Positions 8,838 to 19,865 are shown, numbered from the stretch's first letter. The stretch: 64,000 nt of DNA from CALXQW01 sp031553045 (GCA_031553045.1 JAVBLZ010000006.1:62001-126000), one strand, 5' to 3'. Notes: a model not told the origin generated them from the letters alone. Made by a program: numbers and translations.

Positions 8838-10439
8838 TTAAAGGTTTTCAGTTTTTTTGCAGACAATTAAAAGCAGTGCGCAGGGTTTTAAAACAAATTC
8901 CGATTGCGGTTCTTTAAGCTCTACAAATTTAGGACTTATGGCGTTTCTATCGCCAGGCTTATTGCCCAAATTAATGTCGTCTGAAGAAAATTCATAATAG
9001 GCGCAAGCCTTGTAATTTTCAGGCAAATTCAGCTTTGCATTTTGGTTTTTAAGATGCGAACGATTGATTATTGATACGCAAATTGCACCGTCGGGACGTA
9101 AGGCAGCCGCAGAATCCAGATAGGTCAATTTTTTGTCATGAAAGCTTTTTATCGCATTTATGTCTCCATGACCTGAAAGGGTTTTTGTATTTACATCTTC
9201 GGCAAACTCGCAATCTAGTTTTGCATCCAGCTTTTTGCCGATTAACAATTCTCTATATATCTTAAAAACCTGATAAGTTGCGCTTTCATAGGCGTCTTTT
9301 TCATCAATGGTTTTTATGAGACCGTGGCCGTTTACGGGGAATATGTAGTTTGCCATACTGACATAGGGGCTCTGACGTATAAATACATTGAGCATTCCGG
9401 CAGTTGTAACAATGTCGAATTGCCTGCGGTAATCGTGGCGGTCTCTTTCATATTTTTCGCCGTTAAATTTGCTGTGGCGGGTATTCCACTCGTCTATCGT
9501 GAACGTGATTGGGTTTTTCTTGCGGCCGAATTTTTCATTGGCTTTATTGAGGTCAATAATGCTCTCGATGAGGTTGGCTTCAAATTTGTCGCTCATAAAC
9601 AGACTTTTTTCAGGGTTTTCAAGTTTTGAATCTTTCATCTTTGCGCTCACATAGTAGTGCATTGAGAGTATGTCTATCATGTCTCCGCATTCATTCAATA
9701 TGGCTTCATTCCATTTGAGAGTGTGGCCTACGCCTATCAAAATTAAATCGGGATAAAGACTGCGTATGGTACTTGCCCAAAGTCTTAATTTTTTTGCATA
9801 AACTTCAGGCGTTTCTTTGGTGTGGCGACCCCAAGATTCATAATTCTCATTGCCTATGCACCAATATCTGACGTTGTAAGGCTCGGCTCTGCCGTTAATT
9901 TTTCGCTTGGCAGCATAGACATTGGTGTCGGCAGAGGCGTTGCAATAATCTATCCAATTTATGGCGTCGCCCAAAGAACCACCGCAAACTGGGTCGTTGC
10001 CCATATTCAGATTGATGTAGGGGGTGATTTTCATGTCTATACACCAGCGCAAAAATTCGTCCGTACCAAATTGGTTTGTCTCTACACCGCCCCAGACAGA
10101 GCAGAGCACGGGCGGCCTATCTTTCATTAAGCCTATGCCTTTTTCCCAGTCGTACTCGTGTATGTATGTGCCGGCTGGCCAGCGCATGATTGGTATGTTT
10201 AGCGGCTTTAAAAGTTCTTTTACCTTTGGGTGCTCAGAACCGTCGGCGTTTATGAGGCCGCCGTAGATTATCTTGTCATTACAGTCTTCCAGCATTTGAC
10301 CATAAATCAGGGGGTTTATCTCTGAAGCATCTTGCGGAATCGACACCGTTATTGAATTTTGCGCAAAAGTCATACCCGCAAATAGTGCGGATAATAGGGT
10401 TAAAAAACACTTTGATTTGGTCATAATGACTAAACTCAT
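8838..10439 (-). CDS. Secreted GH51-like alpha-L-arabinofuranosidase
   Basis: A 533-residue glycoside hydrolase of clan A with an N-terminal signal peptide (CFLTLLSALFAGMTFAQ). Seen: INPLIYGQMLED, MRWPAGTYIHEYDW, the acid/base Glu in IGNENYESWG (about residue 197) and the nucleophile Glu in TIDEWNTRH (about residue 316), followed by a C-terminal beta domain. These match GH51 arabinofuranosidases, which release terminal arabinofuranose from arabinoxylan, arabinan or arabinogalactan. Two in-frame ATGs, at 10439 and 10424, are possible starts; the second (MTKSK) gives a more compact signal peptide. The gene converges on uxuA and is divergent from the 10559 gene. Related clan-A families are the main alternative. 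Confidence 0.87.
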   Translation of the reverse strand: MSLVIMTKSKCFLTLLSALFAGMTFAQNSITVSIPQDASEINPLIYGQMLEDCNDKIIYGGLINADGSEHPKVKELLKPLNIPIMRWPAGTYIHEYDWEKGIGLMKDRPPVLCSVWGGVETNQFGTDEFLRWCIDMKITPYINLNMGNDPVCGGSLGDAINWIDYCNASADTNVYAAKRKINGRAEPYNVRYWCIGNENYESWGRHTKETPEVYAKKLRLWASTIRSLYPDLILIGVGHTLKWNEAILNECGDMIDILSMHYYVSAKMKDSKLENPEKSLFMSDKFEANLIESIIDLNKANEKFGRKKNPITFTIDEWNTRHSKFNGEKYERDRHDYRRQFDIVTTAGMLNVFIRQSPYVSMANYIFPVNGHGLIKTIDEKDAYESATYQVFKIYRELLIGKKLDAKLDCEFAEDVNTKTLSGHGDINAIKSFHDKKLTYLDSAAALRPDGAICVSIINRSHLKNQNAKLNLPENYKACAYYEFSSDDINLGNKPGDRNAISPKFVELKEPQSEFVLKPCALLLIVCKKTENL

Positions 10440-10558
10440 AATCTATAATTCCGATAAGTAAAGCACAAACTTGCATTTTATCTTGACTAGCATAAGCGCC
10501 AAGGCAAATGTTTATTAGATATACAGATTCAAAATATTTAGAATTTAAAGGCAAATTT

Positions 10559-10993
10559 ATGGCAAAAGTGGATATAGAGCTCGTAAAACTAATTCTCAAA
10601 AGGGCAGATTTGGACGCACGCAAAATTGCGGACATAATAGAGGATATTAATTTTGAAGTAAAACAATCGGACGATGTGGAAAAAGTTCCGCCCGTGAAAA
10701 AACAATATGTAATGGTTGTCAGCGACCCAAATGGAAGGTTTAAGGATAACGACTATGTGGGTTGGGTTGTGCAAATTCCGGAAGATGAATCACCATCTAC
10801 GGTTGTAGAAAAACTGCATGCAAGCGCTTCAGATTTCAACCAGTCTCCCAAGGGTCAGCGTCTAAAAGTAAGAAGCATTGCCGAACTTTGCGAGCACGCA
10901 TCTTCAAAAATTTTTAAAGAGCACAAATTGTGGGTTAAAAACAAAGAGCCCGTCTTAATCATACCAACCAAAAATGCGATATCCGCAAAATAA
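10559..10993 (+). CDS. Small conserved-looking protein of unknown function
   Basis: A 144-residue soluble protein I do not recognise. The ATG at 10559 has AAAGG seven bases upstream and is preferred over the upstream in-frame ATG at 10508. The N-terminal part (IELVKLILKRADLDARKIAD) is helical and charged; the middle (YVGWVVQIPEDESPST, with VVEKLHASASDFN) looks like a beta-alpha unit; the C-terminal part is Lys-rich. It ends 2 bases before peptide deformylase, so it is probably co-transcribed with def, coaE and rho. There is no signal peptide or membrane segment. A housekeeping or regulatory role is possible, but nothing in the sequence proves one. Confidence 0.75.
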   Translation: MAKVDIELVKLILKRADLDARKIADIIEDINFEVKQSDDVEKVPPVKKQYVMVVSDPNGRFKDNDYVGWVVQIPEDESPSTVVEKLHASASDFNQSPKGQRLKVRSIAELCEHASSKIFKEHKLWVKNKEPVLIIPTKNAISAK

Positions 10994-10995
10994 AT

Positions 10996-11571
10996 ATGAG
11001 AGTTGCAACTTACGGAGAATCTGTCCTCAAGAAAAAGACTGAACAAGTCTTAGACTTCGACAGTCATCTTAAAGACATTGCAATCATGCTTAATGACACG
11101 ATGATTGCGGAAAAAGGCTTGGGTCTTGCAGCACCGCAAATAGGTATTTCTAAGGCGATTTTTGTGATAGATATGCGTTTTAGGCACGATAAAGATACGC
11201 CTGTAAACTTCACTCTGGACGGCAAGAATATGCCTGTGGACATCATAATGCCTCTTTACGCCGTGAACCCCACGCTTTCCGAAGTTGACGACTTTGTTCA
11301 AGATTCAGAAGAGGGTTGTCTATCTTTTCCTGGCATTTACGCAATGGTTGAAAGGATGTACAAAATCAAGATGAATTATCAAGATTTGGACGGCCAGAAG
11401 CATGAACTTATTTGCGAAGGTCTTTTTGCCAGATGTGTGCAGCATGAGTTTGACCATCTGCAAGGCATAACTTTTGTTGATAGGCTAAATTCCAAAGAGC
11501 TTTTTAAAATTGAAACAAAGTTGCGCAAATTGCGCAAACAGACCAAGGAAGATTTAAAAAATTTGAAGTGA
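10996..11571 (+). CDS. def: Peptide deformylase
   Basis: A metalloenzyme of 191 residues that removes the formyl group from nascent protein N-termini in the cytoplasm. All three family motifs are present: GLGLAAPQIG (motif 1), EGCLSFPG with the metal-binding Cys (motif 2), and QHEFDHLQG with the two His ligands and catalytic Glu (motif 3). It starts 2 bases after the preceding small gene, and its TGA overlaps the GTG of coaE. A slightly extended loop (RFRHDKDTPVNFTLDG) between motifs 1 and 2 explains the length. Confidence 0.96.
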   Translation: MRVATYGESVLKKKTEQVLDFDSHLKDIAIMLNDTMIAEKGLGLAAPQIGISKAIFVIDMRFRHDKDTPVNFTLDGKNMPVDIIMPLYAVNPTLSEVDDFVQDSEEGCLSFPGIYAMVERMYKIKMNYQDLDGQKHELICEGLFARCVQHEFDHLQGITFVDRLNSKELFKIETKLRKLRKQTKEDLKNLK

Positions 11572-12236
11572 AACCTTTGAAAATAGGTCTTACGGGGGCT
11601 ATGGGCGCAGGAAAGAGTGCGGCTTCAAAGCTATTTGTTGAATTTGGGGCTGTGGTTTTATTTGCCGATACTTTGTCTCACCACATTATGCAAACGGATG
11701 ATTCCGTTAAGCATAAAATTAAGGAAACTTTTGGGGACATAGTTTATCTTAAAAACGACATTCTTGATAAATCGGCATTATCAAAAATAGTATTTTCAGA
11801 CTATGAAAAACTGAAAATTTTGGAAGGCATAATACACCCCAAGGTAACGGAATTTTTGGGAATCTTTTGCGCAAATCCAAATTCTTTCAGAAATTTATTG
11901 CCCGCAAATATTGCCTTATTCCCCGATGATTGCGGGCAAGAGCCTTTTGCGGTCTTGGTTGAAATTCCGCTTCTTTATGAAAAAAGTCTTGATAAGCATT
12001 TTGATATTTGCATAACTGTTTACTGTTCTCAAGCGCTTCGCATTAAAAGACTGCAATCTCGCAGTATGTCGGCGGAGCAAATTGCCTCCAGAGACGCCCA
12101 TCAATTTTCTGCACAGAAAAAAGCGGCGCTCTCAGATTTGGTACTATTCAATGAAACCAGCCTTGATTTTTTAAGAGAACAGATAGGCGTATTTGTCAAA
12201 ACTAATGCAAGACGAACAAGAAAACTTAGAGATTAA
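11568..12236 (+). CDS. coaE: Dephospho-CoA kinase
   Basis: Catalyses the last step of coenzyme A synthesis, phosphorylation of dephospho-CoA. The 222-residue protein has the P-loop [12 protein letters not shown], the following [10 protein letters not shown] segment (adenylate-kinase-like fold), [10 protein letters not shown], and [13 protein letters not shown] in the lid region. The start is GTG, overlapping the deformylase stop by 4 bases (GTGA). Its 3' end overlaps the likely rho start (ATG at 12205) by 32 bases. It is slightly longer than usual because of an insertion around residues 100-125. Confidence 0.92.
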   Translation: MKPLKIGLTGAMGAGKSAASKLFVEFGAVVLFADTLSHHIMQTDDSVKHKIKETFGDIVYLKNDILDKSALSKIVFSDYEKLKILEGIIHPKVTEFLGIFCANPNSFRNLLPANIALFPDDCGQEPFAVLVEIPLLYEKSLDKHFDICITVYCSQALRIKRLQSRSMSAEQIASRDAHQFSAQKKAALSDLVLFNETSLDFLREQIGVFVKTNARRTRKLRD

Positions 12237-14259
12237 TCTTGAATCAAAACCCGCAAAACGCGGCAGAAAACCAAAGACCGAAACTTCAGACTCGGCGGAG
12301 CCCAAAAAAAAGGGCAGAAAAGCAAAAAATGTAGAGCAGGCTTCCGAATCTGTTTCGGAAACGCCTACACAAAATAACGACGCTTCTGAACCCGCATACG
12401 TGCCTGCGCCTTATGATCCTCATTCAGAACCCGCAAAAGGCGATGACTTTGCCTACGCTCGTTCTGATTATGACGATGAGGAGCGCAGCTCAAATTCTGA
12501 TTCAGAAGAAGTTCCTGAAAGATTTTCCACCGACGACGGTGATTTGGTGCACGACAATTATTCTGCAAACGCTTCTGATGAGCAAGCTTCTGGAGATGGG
12601 TTTTCCGCTTCTGAAAATCAGGCTCAAAACCAGCAGTCTATGCAGGTAAATCCTGAAAGGCACCAGCATAATCAGCACAACAGGCACGACAGGCACAACC
12701 GCAATAAAAAGTGGAAGAATAACCAAAATAACCACGGGAACAATCCGCACAATCAAAATAGAAACCCCAATCAACAGAACAGAAATCAGCAGCAAAACAG
12801 GAACAACAATCAGAACAATAACAATCAGAATAGGAATCAGCAAAAGCCCAAAAAACCAAAATGGATGCAGGGCGTATCTTCCGTAAATAATGATGTTATA
12901 AGCCCTGCCGATTTGCCTGAAACGCCTTTGCTCAAAGATGCTGCACTGCTTGAAGCGTATCTTAATGAAAATTATGAGGCGGAAAAAGTTCTGAGTTTTG
13001 ATGAGATTTATAAACTCAACATCAAAGAGCTTGCCGAAAAATTGCGGGAGCTTGGCGTTGAAAATTTGCGTACGCAAAACAAGTCTGATTTAGTTGCCGA
13101 GTTTTTTAAATTTGCAAGGCTTAACAAAAGCTATGTGAGAATCACCGGCGTTTTGGATGTCTTTGAAGACGGCTTTGGCGGGGCGGTCTGTTTTGAGAAT
13201 GACTCTTATGAGCTTCGCAAAAACTGCCCTTATGTATCGCAGTCTTTCATTGAGGCAAACTCTTTGCAGCGTGGGCATACTGTGGAAATTTTAGCCGTAG
13301 CGCCAAGGGCGGACGGGCAGGAAACTTGTCCAATAGCCGTAAAGCTTATAAGCGTAATGGGCCGTGAGATTTCCGAAGTAAAAGAGCTTACGCCTTTTTC
13401 TGAACTCACCGCATATTACCCCACAACCAGAATGATTATGGAAGTTGACGAGCCTAAAAATTCCGAAACTTTCTCAATGAGGGTTGTGGATTTGCTTACG
13501 CCAATGGGGCTTGGTCAAAGGGCGCTTATAGTTGCGCCTCCCAGAACGGGTAAGACGGTTTTGATGCAGGGTATTGCAAAGTCTATCAGGCGCAACACGC
13601 CGGAGGCGCACCTTATAATTTTGTTGGTCGATGAGCGTCCTGAAGAAGTTACAGATTTTAAACGCAATGTTGACGCAGAAATTATTTCTTCAACTTTTGA
13701 CGAAGACGCCTTCAGCCATGTTCATGCCGCAGAAATGGTTATAAGCAGGGCGCGCAGGATGGTTGAAGTTGGGCAAGATGTCGTTATTTTGCTGGACTCT
13801 ATAACTAGGCTCGCAAGGGCGTACAACGCAATGATGCCCAATAGCGGCAAGATTCTTTCAGGCGGTGTTGAAGCAAATGCGCTGCAGAAACCCAAGCGGT
13901 TTTTTGGGTCGGCACGCAATATAGAAAACGGCGGCTCTTTGACAATCATAGGCACAGCCTTGGTTGAAACGGGCAGCAAGATGGACGATGTCATATTTGA
14001 AGAATTCAAAGGCACAGGTAATTGCGAGCTGCATTTGGACAGGTCTTTGGTTGACAAGAGGATTTTCCCCGCAATCAATCTGGAAAAAAGCGGCACCAGA
14101 AAAGAGGAGCTTTTGTATCATCAAGACGAAATGGCAAAAATTTACTCTTTGCGCAGGGCTATGAAGGGCGTCCCAAGCACCGAAGCTATGGAGCTTCTCA
14201 TCAGCAGATTGAAAAAAGTGAAAACAAATATTGAATTTTTGATGAGTTTGAATAGATAG
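12205..14259 (+). CDS. rho: Transcription termination factor Rho with long low-complexity N-terminus
   Basis: Rho is a hexameric RNA helicase that ends transcription. At 684 residues it is far longer than the E. coli protein (419). Residues 1 to about 255 are predicted disordered: an acidic, Ser/Glu/Lys-rich part is followed, at about 150-215, by an Asn/Gln/His/Arg-rich run (pieces such as [11 protein letters not shown]). Next come the Rho N-terminal helices ([12 protein letters not shown]), the cold-shock-like RNA-binding domain ([12 protein letters not shown]), and the RecA-like ATPase with Walker A PPRTGKT at about 446 and the following [15 protein letters not shown] at 12193 is also in frame, but the ATG at 12205 is preferred. 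It overlaps coaE by 32 bases. Confidence 0.95.
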   Translation: MQDEQENLEINLESKPAKRGRKPKTETSDSAEPKKKGRKAKNVEQASESVSETPTQNNDASEPAYVPAPYDPHSEPAKGDDFAYARSDYDDEERSSNSDSEEVPERFSTDDGDLVHDNYSANASDEQASGDGFSASENQAQNQQSMQVNPERHQHNQHNRHDRHNRNKKWKNNQNNHGNNPHNQNRNPNQQNRNQQQNRNNNQNNNNQNRNQQKPKKPKWMQGVSSVNNDVISPADLPETPLLKDAALLEAYLNENYEAEKVLSFDEIYKLNIKELAEKLRELGVENLRTQNKSDLVAEFFKFARLNKSYVRITGVLDVFEDGFGGAVCFENDSYELRKNCPYVSQSFIEANSLQRGHTVEILAVAPRADGQETCPIAVKLISVMGREISEVKELTPFSELTAYYPTTRMIMEVDEPKNSETFSMRVVDLLTPMGLGQRALIVAPPRTGKTVLMQGIAKSIRRNTPEAHLIILLVDERPEEVTDFKRNVDAEIISSTFDEDAFSHVHAAEMVISRARRMVEVGQDVVILLDSITRLARAYNAMMPNSGKILSGGVEANALQKPKRFFGSARNIENGGSLTIIGTALVETGSKMDDVIFEEFKGTGNCELHLDRSLVDKRIFPAINLEKSGTRKEELLYHQDEMAKIYSLRRAMKGVPSTEAMELLISRLKKVKTNIEFLMSLNR

Positions 14260-14300
14260 TTATACTTTCTAACCCATCTTTCATATTAAAGGAGATAATC

Positions 14301-16007
14301 GTGACTTCAGCAGACGACGTTGTAATACAACTAATCGAAGATAAAAACTTGGTTTCGCCGCAAAAAATCAGCGAAGCTCGTGAGGCAATAAAAGCTGAGA
14401 ACGTTTCGGCTTCAGATACCGACACCAAGTTGATAGAATATTTGGTTTTAAACAAAGAATTGAGCTATGATGACATAATCAAGCTCTTGTCGGAGGAGTT
14501 TAACATAGAAATTGTTAAGCTTGAAGACATCAGTCTGTCTGACGAAACAAAAGCCTTAATCAGCAAAGACGATTGTAAAAAGCATTGCGTAATACCTCTT
14601 ACTTTAGATAACGGCAGGCTGGAGCTTGCCCTTTGCGACCCGATGAACATGGATTATATAGATAATCTTACCCATGTGCTCGGCGTTACAATAGACCAAA
14701 AGCTGGCAAACCCTGATGAAATAATCAAGGCTATTGATGAACAGTACGGTGTTGACCACTACTCAGGCATGTTTGAAGGCTTGGAAGGCGATGCCGCAAG
14801 CCTCATGGGTGGCGACGCTAAAAACGTCTCCGCAGAAGAAGCGCCTATAATACGCTATGTGTATAAGCTTATCACAGACGCCGTAAAGCGCCGTGCTTCC
14901 GACATTCATCTTGAGCCGCTTGAAAAACGTTTCCGTGTACGTTACCGCATAGACGGCGTTTTGCTTGAGGTTGAAAACCCTCCAAAGCGTTTGCAGCCTT
15001 CAATACTTTCACGTTTGAAGCTCATGGCAAATATTTCCATCGCTGAAAAGCGTGTGCCTCAAGACGGCCGTATTCAGGTAAATTACAACAACAAAGATAT
15101 AGACTTGCGCGTATCCAGTTTGCCTACGGTTTATGGCGAAAGTATAGTCATGCGTATTTTGGATAAAGAAGGTTTGCGCTTGGGTCTTGTTGAGCTTGGC
15201 TTTTTCTCTGATGACCAGGCAACGTTCCAAAAAATTGTGGGCATGGCAGACGGCATATTCCTTGTTACTGGGCCTACGGGTTCAGGTAAATCCACAACTC
15301 TTTATTCCGGTCTTAATGTCTTAAACAAACCCGACAGGAAAATCATCACCGTTGAAGACCCTGTTGAATATCAGATGGGCGGCATAAACCAAGTGCAGGT
15401 GCGCAAAGAAGTTGGCATGACATTTGCCGCAGCCTTGCGCTCCATGTTGCGTCAAGCGCCGAACATAATAATGATAGGTGAAATTCGAGACTTGGAAACT
15501 GCAGAAATTGCAATCAACGCCTCACTTACGGGGCACATGGTTTTCAGTACGCTCCATACCAACGACGCCCCCAGTGCGGTTACTCGTCTGGTTGATATTG
15601 GTGTAAAGCCGTTCCTTGTCAGCGCCTCTTTGCGTGCGGCTTTGGCGCAGCGCTTGGTGCGCAAAATTTGCACGCAATGTAAAGCGCCGTCAAACCCTGA
15701 CGTGCGCGCTCTTGAAGCGTTGGGCATAAATGAAATTGACGCTGCCGGCATTACGTTCTACGCAGGTACTGGGTGTCCAAAGTGTAACGGTGTTGGCTTC
15801 AAAGGCCGTATGGGTATATTTGAAATATTCTTGGTCAATGAAGAAATCCAGCAGATGATTTACGAGGGCAGAACTCTTGTTGAACTCAGGCAAAAGGCAC
15901 GTGAGCTTGGTATGCGTACCATGCGTGAAGACGGTGTCAGAAAAGTTTCAAGCGGTCTTACAACCGCAGAAGAAGTCCTCAAAGTTACAATGAACGAAGC
16001 AGACTAA
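14301..16007 (+). CDS. PilB/GspE-type assembly ATPase (first copy)
   Basis: Hexameric secretion ATPase of 568 residues driving type IV pilus or type II pseudopilus extension at the cytoplasmic face. An N-terminal MshEN-like domain covers about residues 1-145. The ATPase core has Walker [10 protein letters not shown] at about 323, an Asp box, and [12 protein letters not shown] with THTNDAPS-like His box ([11 protein letters not shown]). A C-terminal zinc tetracysteine follows (CTQC and CPKC). The start is GTG at 14301 with GGAG seven bases upstream. It lies 41 bases after rho and 18 bases before a second copy. Confidence 0.93.
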   Translation: MTSADDVVIQLIEDKNLVSPQKISEAREAIKAENVSASDTDTKLIEYLVLNKELSYDDIIKLLSEEFNIEIVKLEDISLSDETKALISKDDCKKHCVIPLTLDNGRLELALCDPMNMDYIDNLTHVLGVTIDQKLANPDEIIKAIDEQYGVDHYSGMFEGLEGDAASLMGGDAKNVSAEEAPIIRYVYKLITDAVKRRASDIHLEPLEKRFRVRYRIDGVLLEVENPPKRLQPSILSRLKLMANISIAEKRVPQDGRIQVNYNNKDIDLRVSSLPTVYGESIVMRILDKEGLRLGLVELGFFSDDQATFQKIVGMADGIFLVTGPTGSGKSTTLYSGLNVLNKPDRKIITVEDPVEYQMGGINQVQVRKEVGMTFAAALRSMLRQAPNIIMIGEIRDLETAEIAINASLTGHMVFSTLHTNDAPSAVTRLVDIGVKPFLVSASLRAALAQRLVRKICTQCKAPSNPDVRALEALGINEIDAAGITFYAGTGCPKCNGVGFKGRMGIFEIFLVNEEIQQMIYEGRTLVELRQKARELGMRTMREDGVRKVSSGLTTAEEVLKVTMNEAD

Positions 16008-16025
16008 TTTTAAAAAGGCAAAAAG

Positions 16026-17708
16026 ATGTTTGAAGACCATAATGATTCAATTTACGAAATCTCACTTTCAGCAAATCTCTTAGACAAAGTGCAGTTGGAT
16101 GAATTTAATGAGACTAGGCTAAATACAGGCAAGAGCTTGGCAGATGCCATTGTTGACAGTTCTTTGGTGCAAAAGTCTGAACTTTTGCAAGCAGTGGCAA
16201 ATTATCTTAGTTATGAATGTATGCTTGTGCCCCCCTCTGAAATTGAGGAGGCGCTTTACAAGCTGATACGTCCTGAACTTGCTCGCAATTACGGCGTTGT
16301 TCCGATTAAGGCAACTGATACGCAAATCTCATTTTTGGCGAAAGACCCATTTAATAACGCAATTATTGACGATCTGACTTTCACTTTAAATAGAGACATC
16401 AACCTTGTTGTTACAGACCCTGATTTTGTGGACACTCTAATCAGGAATTGCTACGGCGAAGAAATTACAAGTATGGACGACATACTTTCTGAAATCGCCG
16501 GCGTTGATTTTGATGAAGACGGTAGCACTCAGGATATTGCCAGCATGGCAAATGAGACGCCCATTATACGTTTTGTAAATCTGATTTTGCAGCAGGCAAT
16601 TAAAGACAAGGCTTCAGACATTCACTTTGAGCCTTTTGAAGACCAATTCAGAATACGCTATCGTATAGACGGCGCTCTTTATGAGATGGCGCCTCCGCCT
16701 AAAAATCTGGCTTTGCCTGTAATTTCCCGTGTGAAGGTTTTGGCAAACTTGAATATTGCAGAACATCGCATACCTCAGGATGGTCGTATCAAGCTGACAA
16801 TCTCTGGCAGACCTGTGGATTTGCGTGTTTCAACGCTGCCAACGCAATTCGGGGAAAGTGTGGTGTTGCGTGTTCTTGACAAAAGCGTTGTAAGTTTAGA
16901 TTTAGACAACCTAAGTATGTCTGAAGAAGTAATGCAAGATATCCGCCGCCTTGTGCGTTTGCCAAACGGCATATTTATTGTTACAGGGCCTACGGGTTCT
17001 GGCAAAACCACCACTCTTTATTCCGCTCTGCGTGAAGTAAACACTATAGACATCAAGATTCTCACTGCCGAAGACCCTGTTGAGTATGAAATTGACGGTA
17101 TCATGCAAGTGCAGATAAACCACCATGTGGGCTTAGACTTTGCCAGAAGCTTGCGCTCTTTCTTGCGTCAAGACCCTGACAAAATAATGGTCGGTGAAAT
17201 TCGAGACCTTGAAACCGCACAGATTGCCGTGCAGGCGTCTTTAACGGGCCACGTTGTTTTGGCAACTTTGCATACTAACGACGCTCCTGGCGCAGTTACC
17301 CGTCTTATCGACATGGGTTTGGAGCCGTTTCTTATATCGGCATCTCTTGAAGGCGTGTTGGGTCAGCGCTTGGTGCGTCGCATTTGCAAATCTTGCAGAA
17401 TGGCTTATGAGCCAAACCAAGAGCTTATTGATATGCTCGGCGTTGATCCTGTGGAAATTGCCGACAAGCAATTTTTCTTGGGCAAGGGTTGTCCTGAATG
17501 TTCAAATTCTGGCTACAAAGGCAGGCAGGGTTTGTTTGAACTTCTCACGGTCAACGACACATTGCGAGACCTCATTACAAATCGTGCGCCAACTTTGGTG
17601 ATAAAGCAAAAGGCAATAGAGCTTGGCATGCGCACTCTGCGCGACGACGGTCTGCGTGCAATTTTTGACGGCGCAACAACGGTTGAAGAGGTATTAAAAT
17701 ATACTTAA
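16026..17708 (+). CDS. PilB/GspE-type assembly ATPase (second copy)
   Basis: A 560-residue paralog of the preceding ATPase, similarly built: MshEN-like N-terminus, Walker [10 protein letters not shown] at about 320, [23 protein letters not shown], and a tetracysteine zinc site (CKSC and CPEC). The two core domains are much more alike than the N-terminal 150 residues, so the regulatory or partner-binding ends have diverged. Both have intact ATP-site motifs. Neither is obviously PilT, because both keep the MshEN domain and zinc site. PilC lies downstream after a 58-base gap. Whether they make hetero-oligomers or serve two machines is open. Confidence 0.92.
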   Translation: MFEDHNDSIYEISLSANLLDKVQLDEFNETRLNTGKSLADAIVDSSLVQKSELLQAVANYLSYECMLVPPSEIEEALYKLIRPELARNYGVVPIKATDTQISFLAKDPFNNAIIDDLTFTLNRDINLVVTDPDFVDTLIRNCYGEEITSMDDILSEIAGVDFDEDGSTQDIASMANETPIIRFVNLILQQAIKDKASDIHFEPFEDQFRIRYRIDGALYEMAPPPKNLALPVISRVKVLANLNIAEHRIPQDGRIKLTISGRPVDLRVSTLPTQFGESVVLRVLDKSVVSLDLDNLSMSEEVMQDIRRLVRLPNGIFIVTGPTGSGKTTTLYSALREVNTIDIKILTAEDPVEYEIDGIMQVQINHHVGLDFARSLRSFLRQDPDKIMVGEIRDLETAQIAVQASLTGHVVLATLHTNDAPGAVTRLIDMGLEPFLISASLEGVLGQRLVRRICKSCRMAYEPNQELIDMLGVDPVEIADKQFFLGKGCPECSNSGYKGRQGLFELLTVNDTLRDLITNRAPTLVIKQKAIELGMRTLRDDGLRAIFDGATTVEEVLKYT

Positions 17709-17766
17709 TACTTGAAATTTTAAAAAATACTACTAACGTTATCGAATCTAACAAGAGGTACCCCTA

Positions 17767-18879
17767 ATGGCAACAGCACCACAACAAACAGCTCAACCAA
17801 AGGCAAAAAAGGCTAAAAAACCTTTACTCGGTACTGGCGTGACAAATGAAAATGTTACAATTTTCTCTCGTCAGCTAGCTACACTTTTAAAGGCGGGTTT
17901 GCCCCTTTTGCGCTCACTGGAGGTTATCGCAAATCAAGAAAAGAACGTGTATTTTAAAGCAATTCTTGAACAAATTTGCGAAAACGTAAAAACAGGTAAT
18001 AAATTTTCTGAAGGTCTGCTTCAGCACCCAAAAGTTTTTGACAAGCTCTACATCAACATGGCTCGTGCGGGTGAGGCCGGTGGCGTGTTGGACGTTGTTT
18101 TAGACCGTCTGGCAACTTTCCAGGAAAAAGCTATGAAGACAGTCAACAAGGTCAAGGCTGCCATGATTTATCCTATGGTTATCATGACTGTGGCGGTTGC
18201 CATTGTTATAGTTTTGATGGTCTTTGTTGTGCCAAAGTTCCAGCAGATATTTAGCGATATGTTGCACGGCAAATCTTTGCCTTGGCTTACCCAAAAGGTT
18301 ATAGACGTATCAAAATTTGTGGAAGAACAGTTCATTGCCACAATAGGCATAGTTGCAGTTTTGGTAATTGGCACCAAGTTGCTCTTTAAAACAAAATTTG
18401 GACAAAATGCTTGGGATAGGTTTGTACTTTACGGACCAAAAATCGGCGACATGATTATGAAGACTACAATCGCCCGTTTTTCCAGAACATTTGGTACTTT
18501 GCTTTCTTCAGGCGTTCCAATTTTGGAAGCTCTCAGAATTACCGAGGGCACTATTAAAAACTCCGTGGTTTCAAAAGCCCTGATGAATATTCATGACCGT
18601 GTTAGGGACGGTGAATCTATCACAGTGCCTTTGCGCCAGCAAAATTTGTTTCCTACCATGGTTACAAGTATGATAGAAGTTGGCGAAGAAACAGGTCAGT
18701 TGCCTGAAATGTTAAACCGCATTGCGGACAATTATGATGAAGAAGTTGACAATGCCGTTAGCGGTCTTACGGCTGTTATTGAGCCTATAATGATAGTGTT
18801 CTTGGCGGTCGTAGTGGGTACTATCGTTATTGCGCTTTTCTTGCCAATTATAGAAATCATCAAGAGCCTAACGGGTTAG
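17767..18879 (+). CDS. pilC: PilC/GspF-type inner-membrane platform protein
   Basis: Membrane platform of the type IV pilus or type II secretion machine, 370 residues, slightly short of the usual ~400. Two GspF repeats are seen: residues about 28-150 ([19 protein letters not shown]) and about 230-350 ([19 protein letters not shown]). Hydrophobic helices lie around [32 protein letters not shown] and [20 protein letters not shown] Lys/Ala/Pro-rich cytoplasmic N-tail precedes them. AAGAGG sits about ten bases before the ATG. It is the last gene of this + strand block; no pilin or prepilin peptidase gene is in the window. Confidence 0.93.
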   Translation: MATAPQQTAQPKAKKAKKPLLGTGVTNENVTIFSRQLATLLKAGLPLLRSLEVIANQEKNVYFKAILEQICENVKTGNKFSEGLLQHPKVFDKLYINMARAGEAGGVLDVVLDRLATFQEKAMKTVNKVKAAMIYPMVIMTVAVAIVIVLMVFVVPKFQQIFSDMLHGKSLPWLTQKVIDVSKFVEEQFIATIGIVAVLVIGTKLLFKTKFGQNAWDRFVLYGPKIGDMIMKTTIARFSRTFGTLLSSGVPILEALRITEGTIKNSVVSKALMNIHDRVRDGESITVPLRQQNLFPTMVTSMIEVGEETGQLPEMLNRIADNYDEEVDNAVSGLTAVIEPIMIVFLAVVVGTIVIALFLPIIEIIKSLTG

Positions 18880-18912
18880 AGCACCCCTAAAAATTTACGA
18901 AACTTTAAAACT

Positions 18913-18942
18913 AAAAAGCCCGAAAATTTCGGGCTTTTTTTT
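18913..18942. terminator. Intrinsic terminator after pilC (bidirectional form)
   Basis: Perfect inverted repeat AAAAAGCCCGAAA / TTTCGGGCTTTTT followed by further Ts. It lies between convergent pilC (+) and the Ppx/GppA gene (-) and can serve both strands. Confidence 0.92.
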
Positions 18943-18968
18943 GTGCGTTGAAAGATTTTTAATCCAGA

Positions 18969-19865
18969 TTAAATATCCAAAACCAGACCATATCTTAAAT
19001 TTCTGTACGTGTGATGAAGTTTATCCATCTTTAAAAATTTAAGAAATTCTATTGTGCATATAAAGCCTGCCGGCAATATGTCCGCCCTTGTAAATGGGAT
19101 GTTGTAACGTTTTACACGCTCTAAAGTTGTCATGCTTGCAACTGTGTTCAAGAAGCGTTCAAAGTCTGCAAGAGTGATTAAATTAGTGTCTTTATATTCC
19201 ATATTGAGCATGTATCTGGCTGCGGAAATTGCGCCGCCAGAACCTACAACCACATCTGAAATATTAAAATCATGCTTTTGAATCAGCCTGCTTTTACAGT
19301 AGTCCGACATCTCTTGTATAGTTTCAGCACTAAGTATCGAATTTGTAGATTCAAATATCTGTGAAAGCCTGTACGCCCCGATGGAAATGCTGGATTTTGA
19401 AATTATATCAAAATGTCCTGCTGAAGTTTTTGAGGCATACACCTCTTCAAGGCTACCACCGCCAAGGTCAATATAATTAACACGTTTAAAATCTGGGAGC
19501 ATTGGCTCAGTCATTGCGCCGAAGAATGATGTTATTGCCTCTCTATCGCCGCTAAAAAGCTCAATTTTAACGCCAGTTTTTTTCAAGATTACTTCCGAAA
19601 TTGCATCAAAAGCGGCAGATGAGCGCAAGGCGGATGTCCCCGCAGCCCGCACAGAAAAGTCTTCTGAATAGAGTTTTGCCTTATCAAGAAAACTTTCAAA
19701 ACTTTCAGAGATAATATCTGCAGCGTCGTCAACCAAGCCATCTTCGGCGGAAATTCTTTTATGTATGGTTTCTTCAAACTTAACATCAACAGTATTCTTG
19801 CCGGACTTTTTTGCCAAGAGGCACTTGATGCTGTTTGAACCTACGTCTATTGCCAATATATCCAT
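18969..19865 (-). CDS. Ppx/GppA-family exopolyphosphatase / pppGpp phosphatase
   Basis: A 298-residue member of the actin-like ASKHA fold, the length of single-module Ppx/GppA proteins. Seen: phosphate-1 motif AIDVGSNSIKCLL at the N-terminus, the phosphate-2 motif YIDLGGGSLEE in the middle, and VVVGSGGAISAA near the C-terminal third. It lacks the C-terminal HD-like domain of E. coli Ppx. It should hydrolyse polyphosphate or pppGpp; the sequence does not tell which. It is the last gene of the long - strand operon, with its ATG sharing one base with the rsmI stop (TAATG). Confidence 0.85.
   Translation of the reverse strand: MDILAIDVGSNSIKCLLAKKSGKNTVDVKFEETIHKRISAEDGLVDDAADIISESFESFLDKAKLYSEDFSVRAAGTSALRSSAAFDAISEVILKKTGVKIELFSGDREAITSFFGAMTEPMLPDFKRVNYIDLGGGSLEEVYASKTSAGHFDIISKSSISIGAYRLSQIFESTNSILSAETIQEMSDYCKSRLIQKHDFNISDVVVGSGGAISAARYMLNMEYKDTNLITLADFERFLNTVASMTTLERVKRYNIPFTRADILPAGFICTIEFLKFLKMDKLHHTYRNLRYGLVLDI

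Noticed and set aside
12502..13077. A 191-codon open frame on the - strand opposite rho
   Set aside because: It is the antisense of the Asn/Gln-rich tract of rho; its Ile/Val-rich translation is a by-product of that codon composition and it has no start signal or neighbour.
16008..16025. The two PilB-type genes as one frameshifted gene
   Set aside because: Each has a complete MshEN domain, ATPase core and zinc site, and its own start, so they are separate full-length copies.
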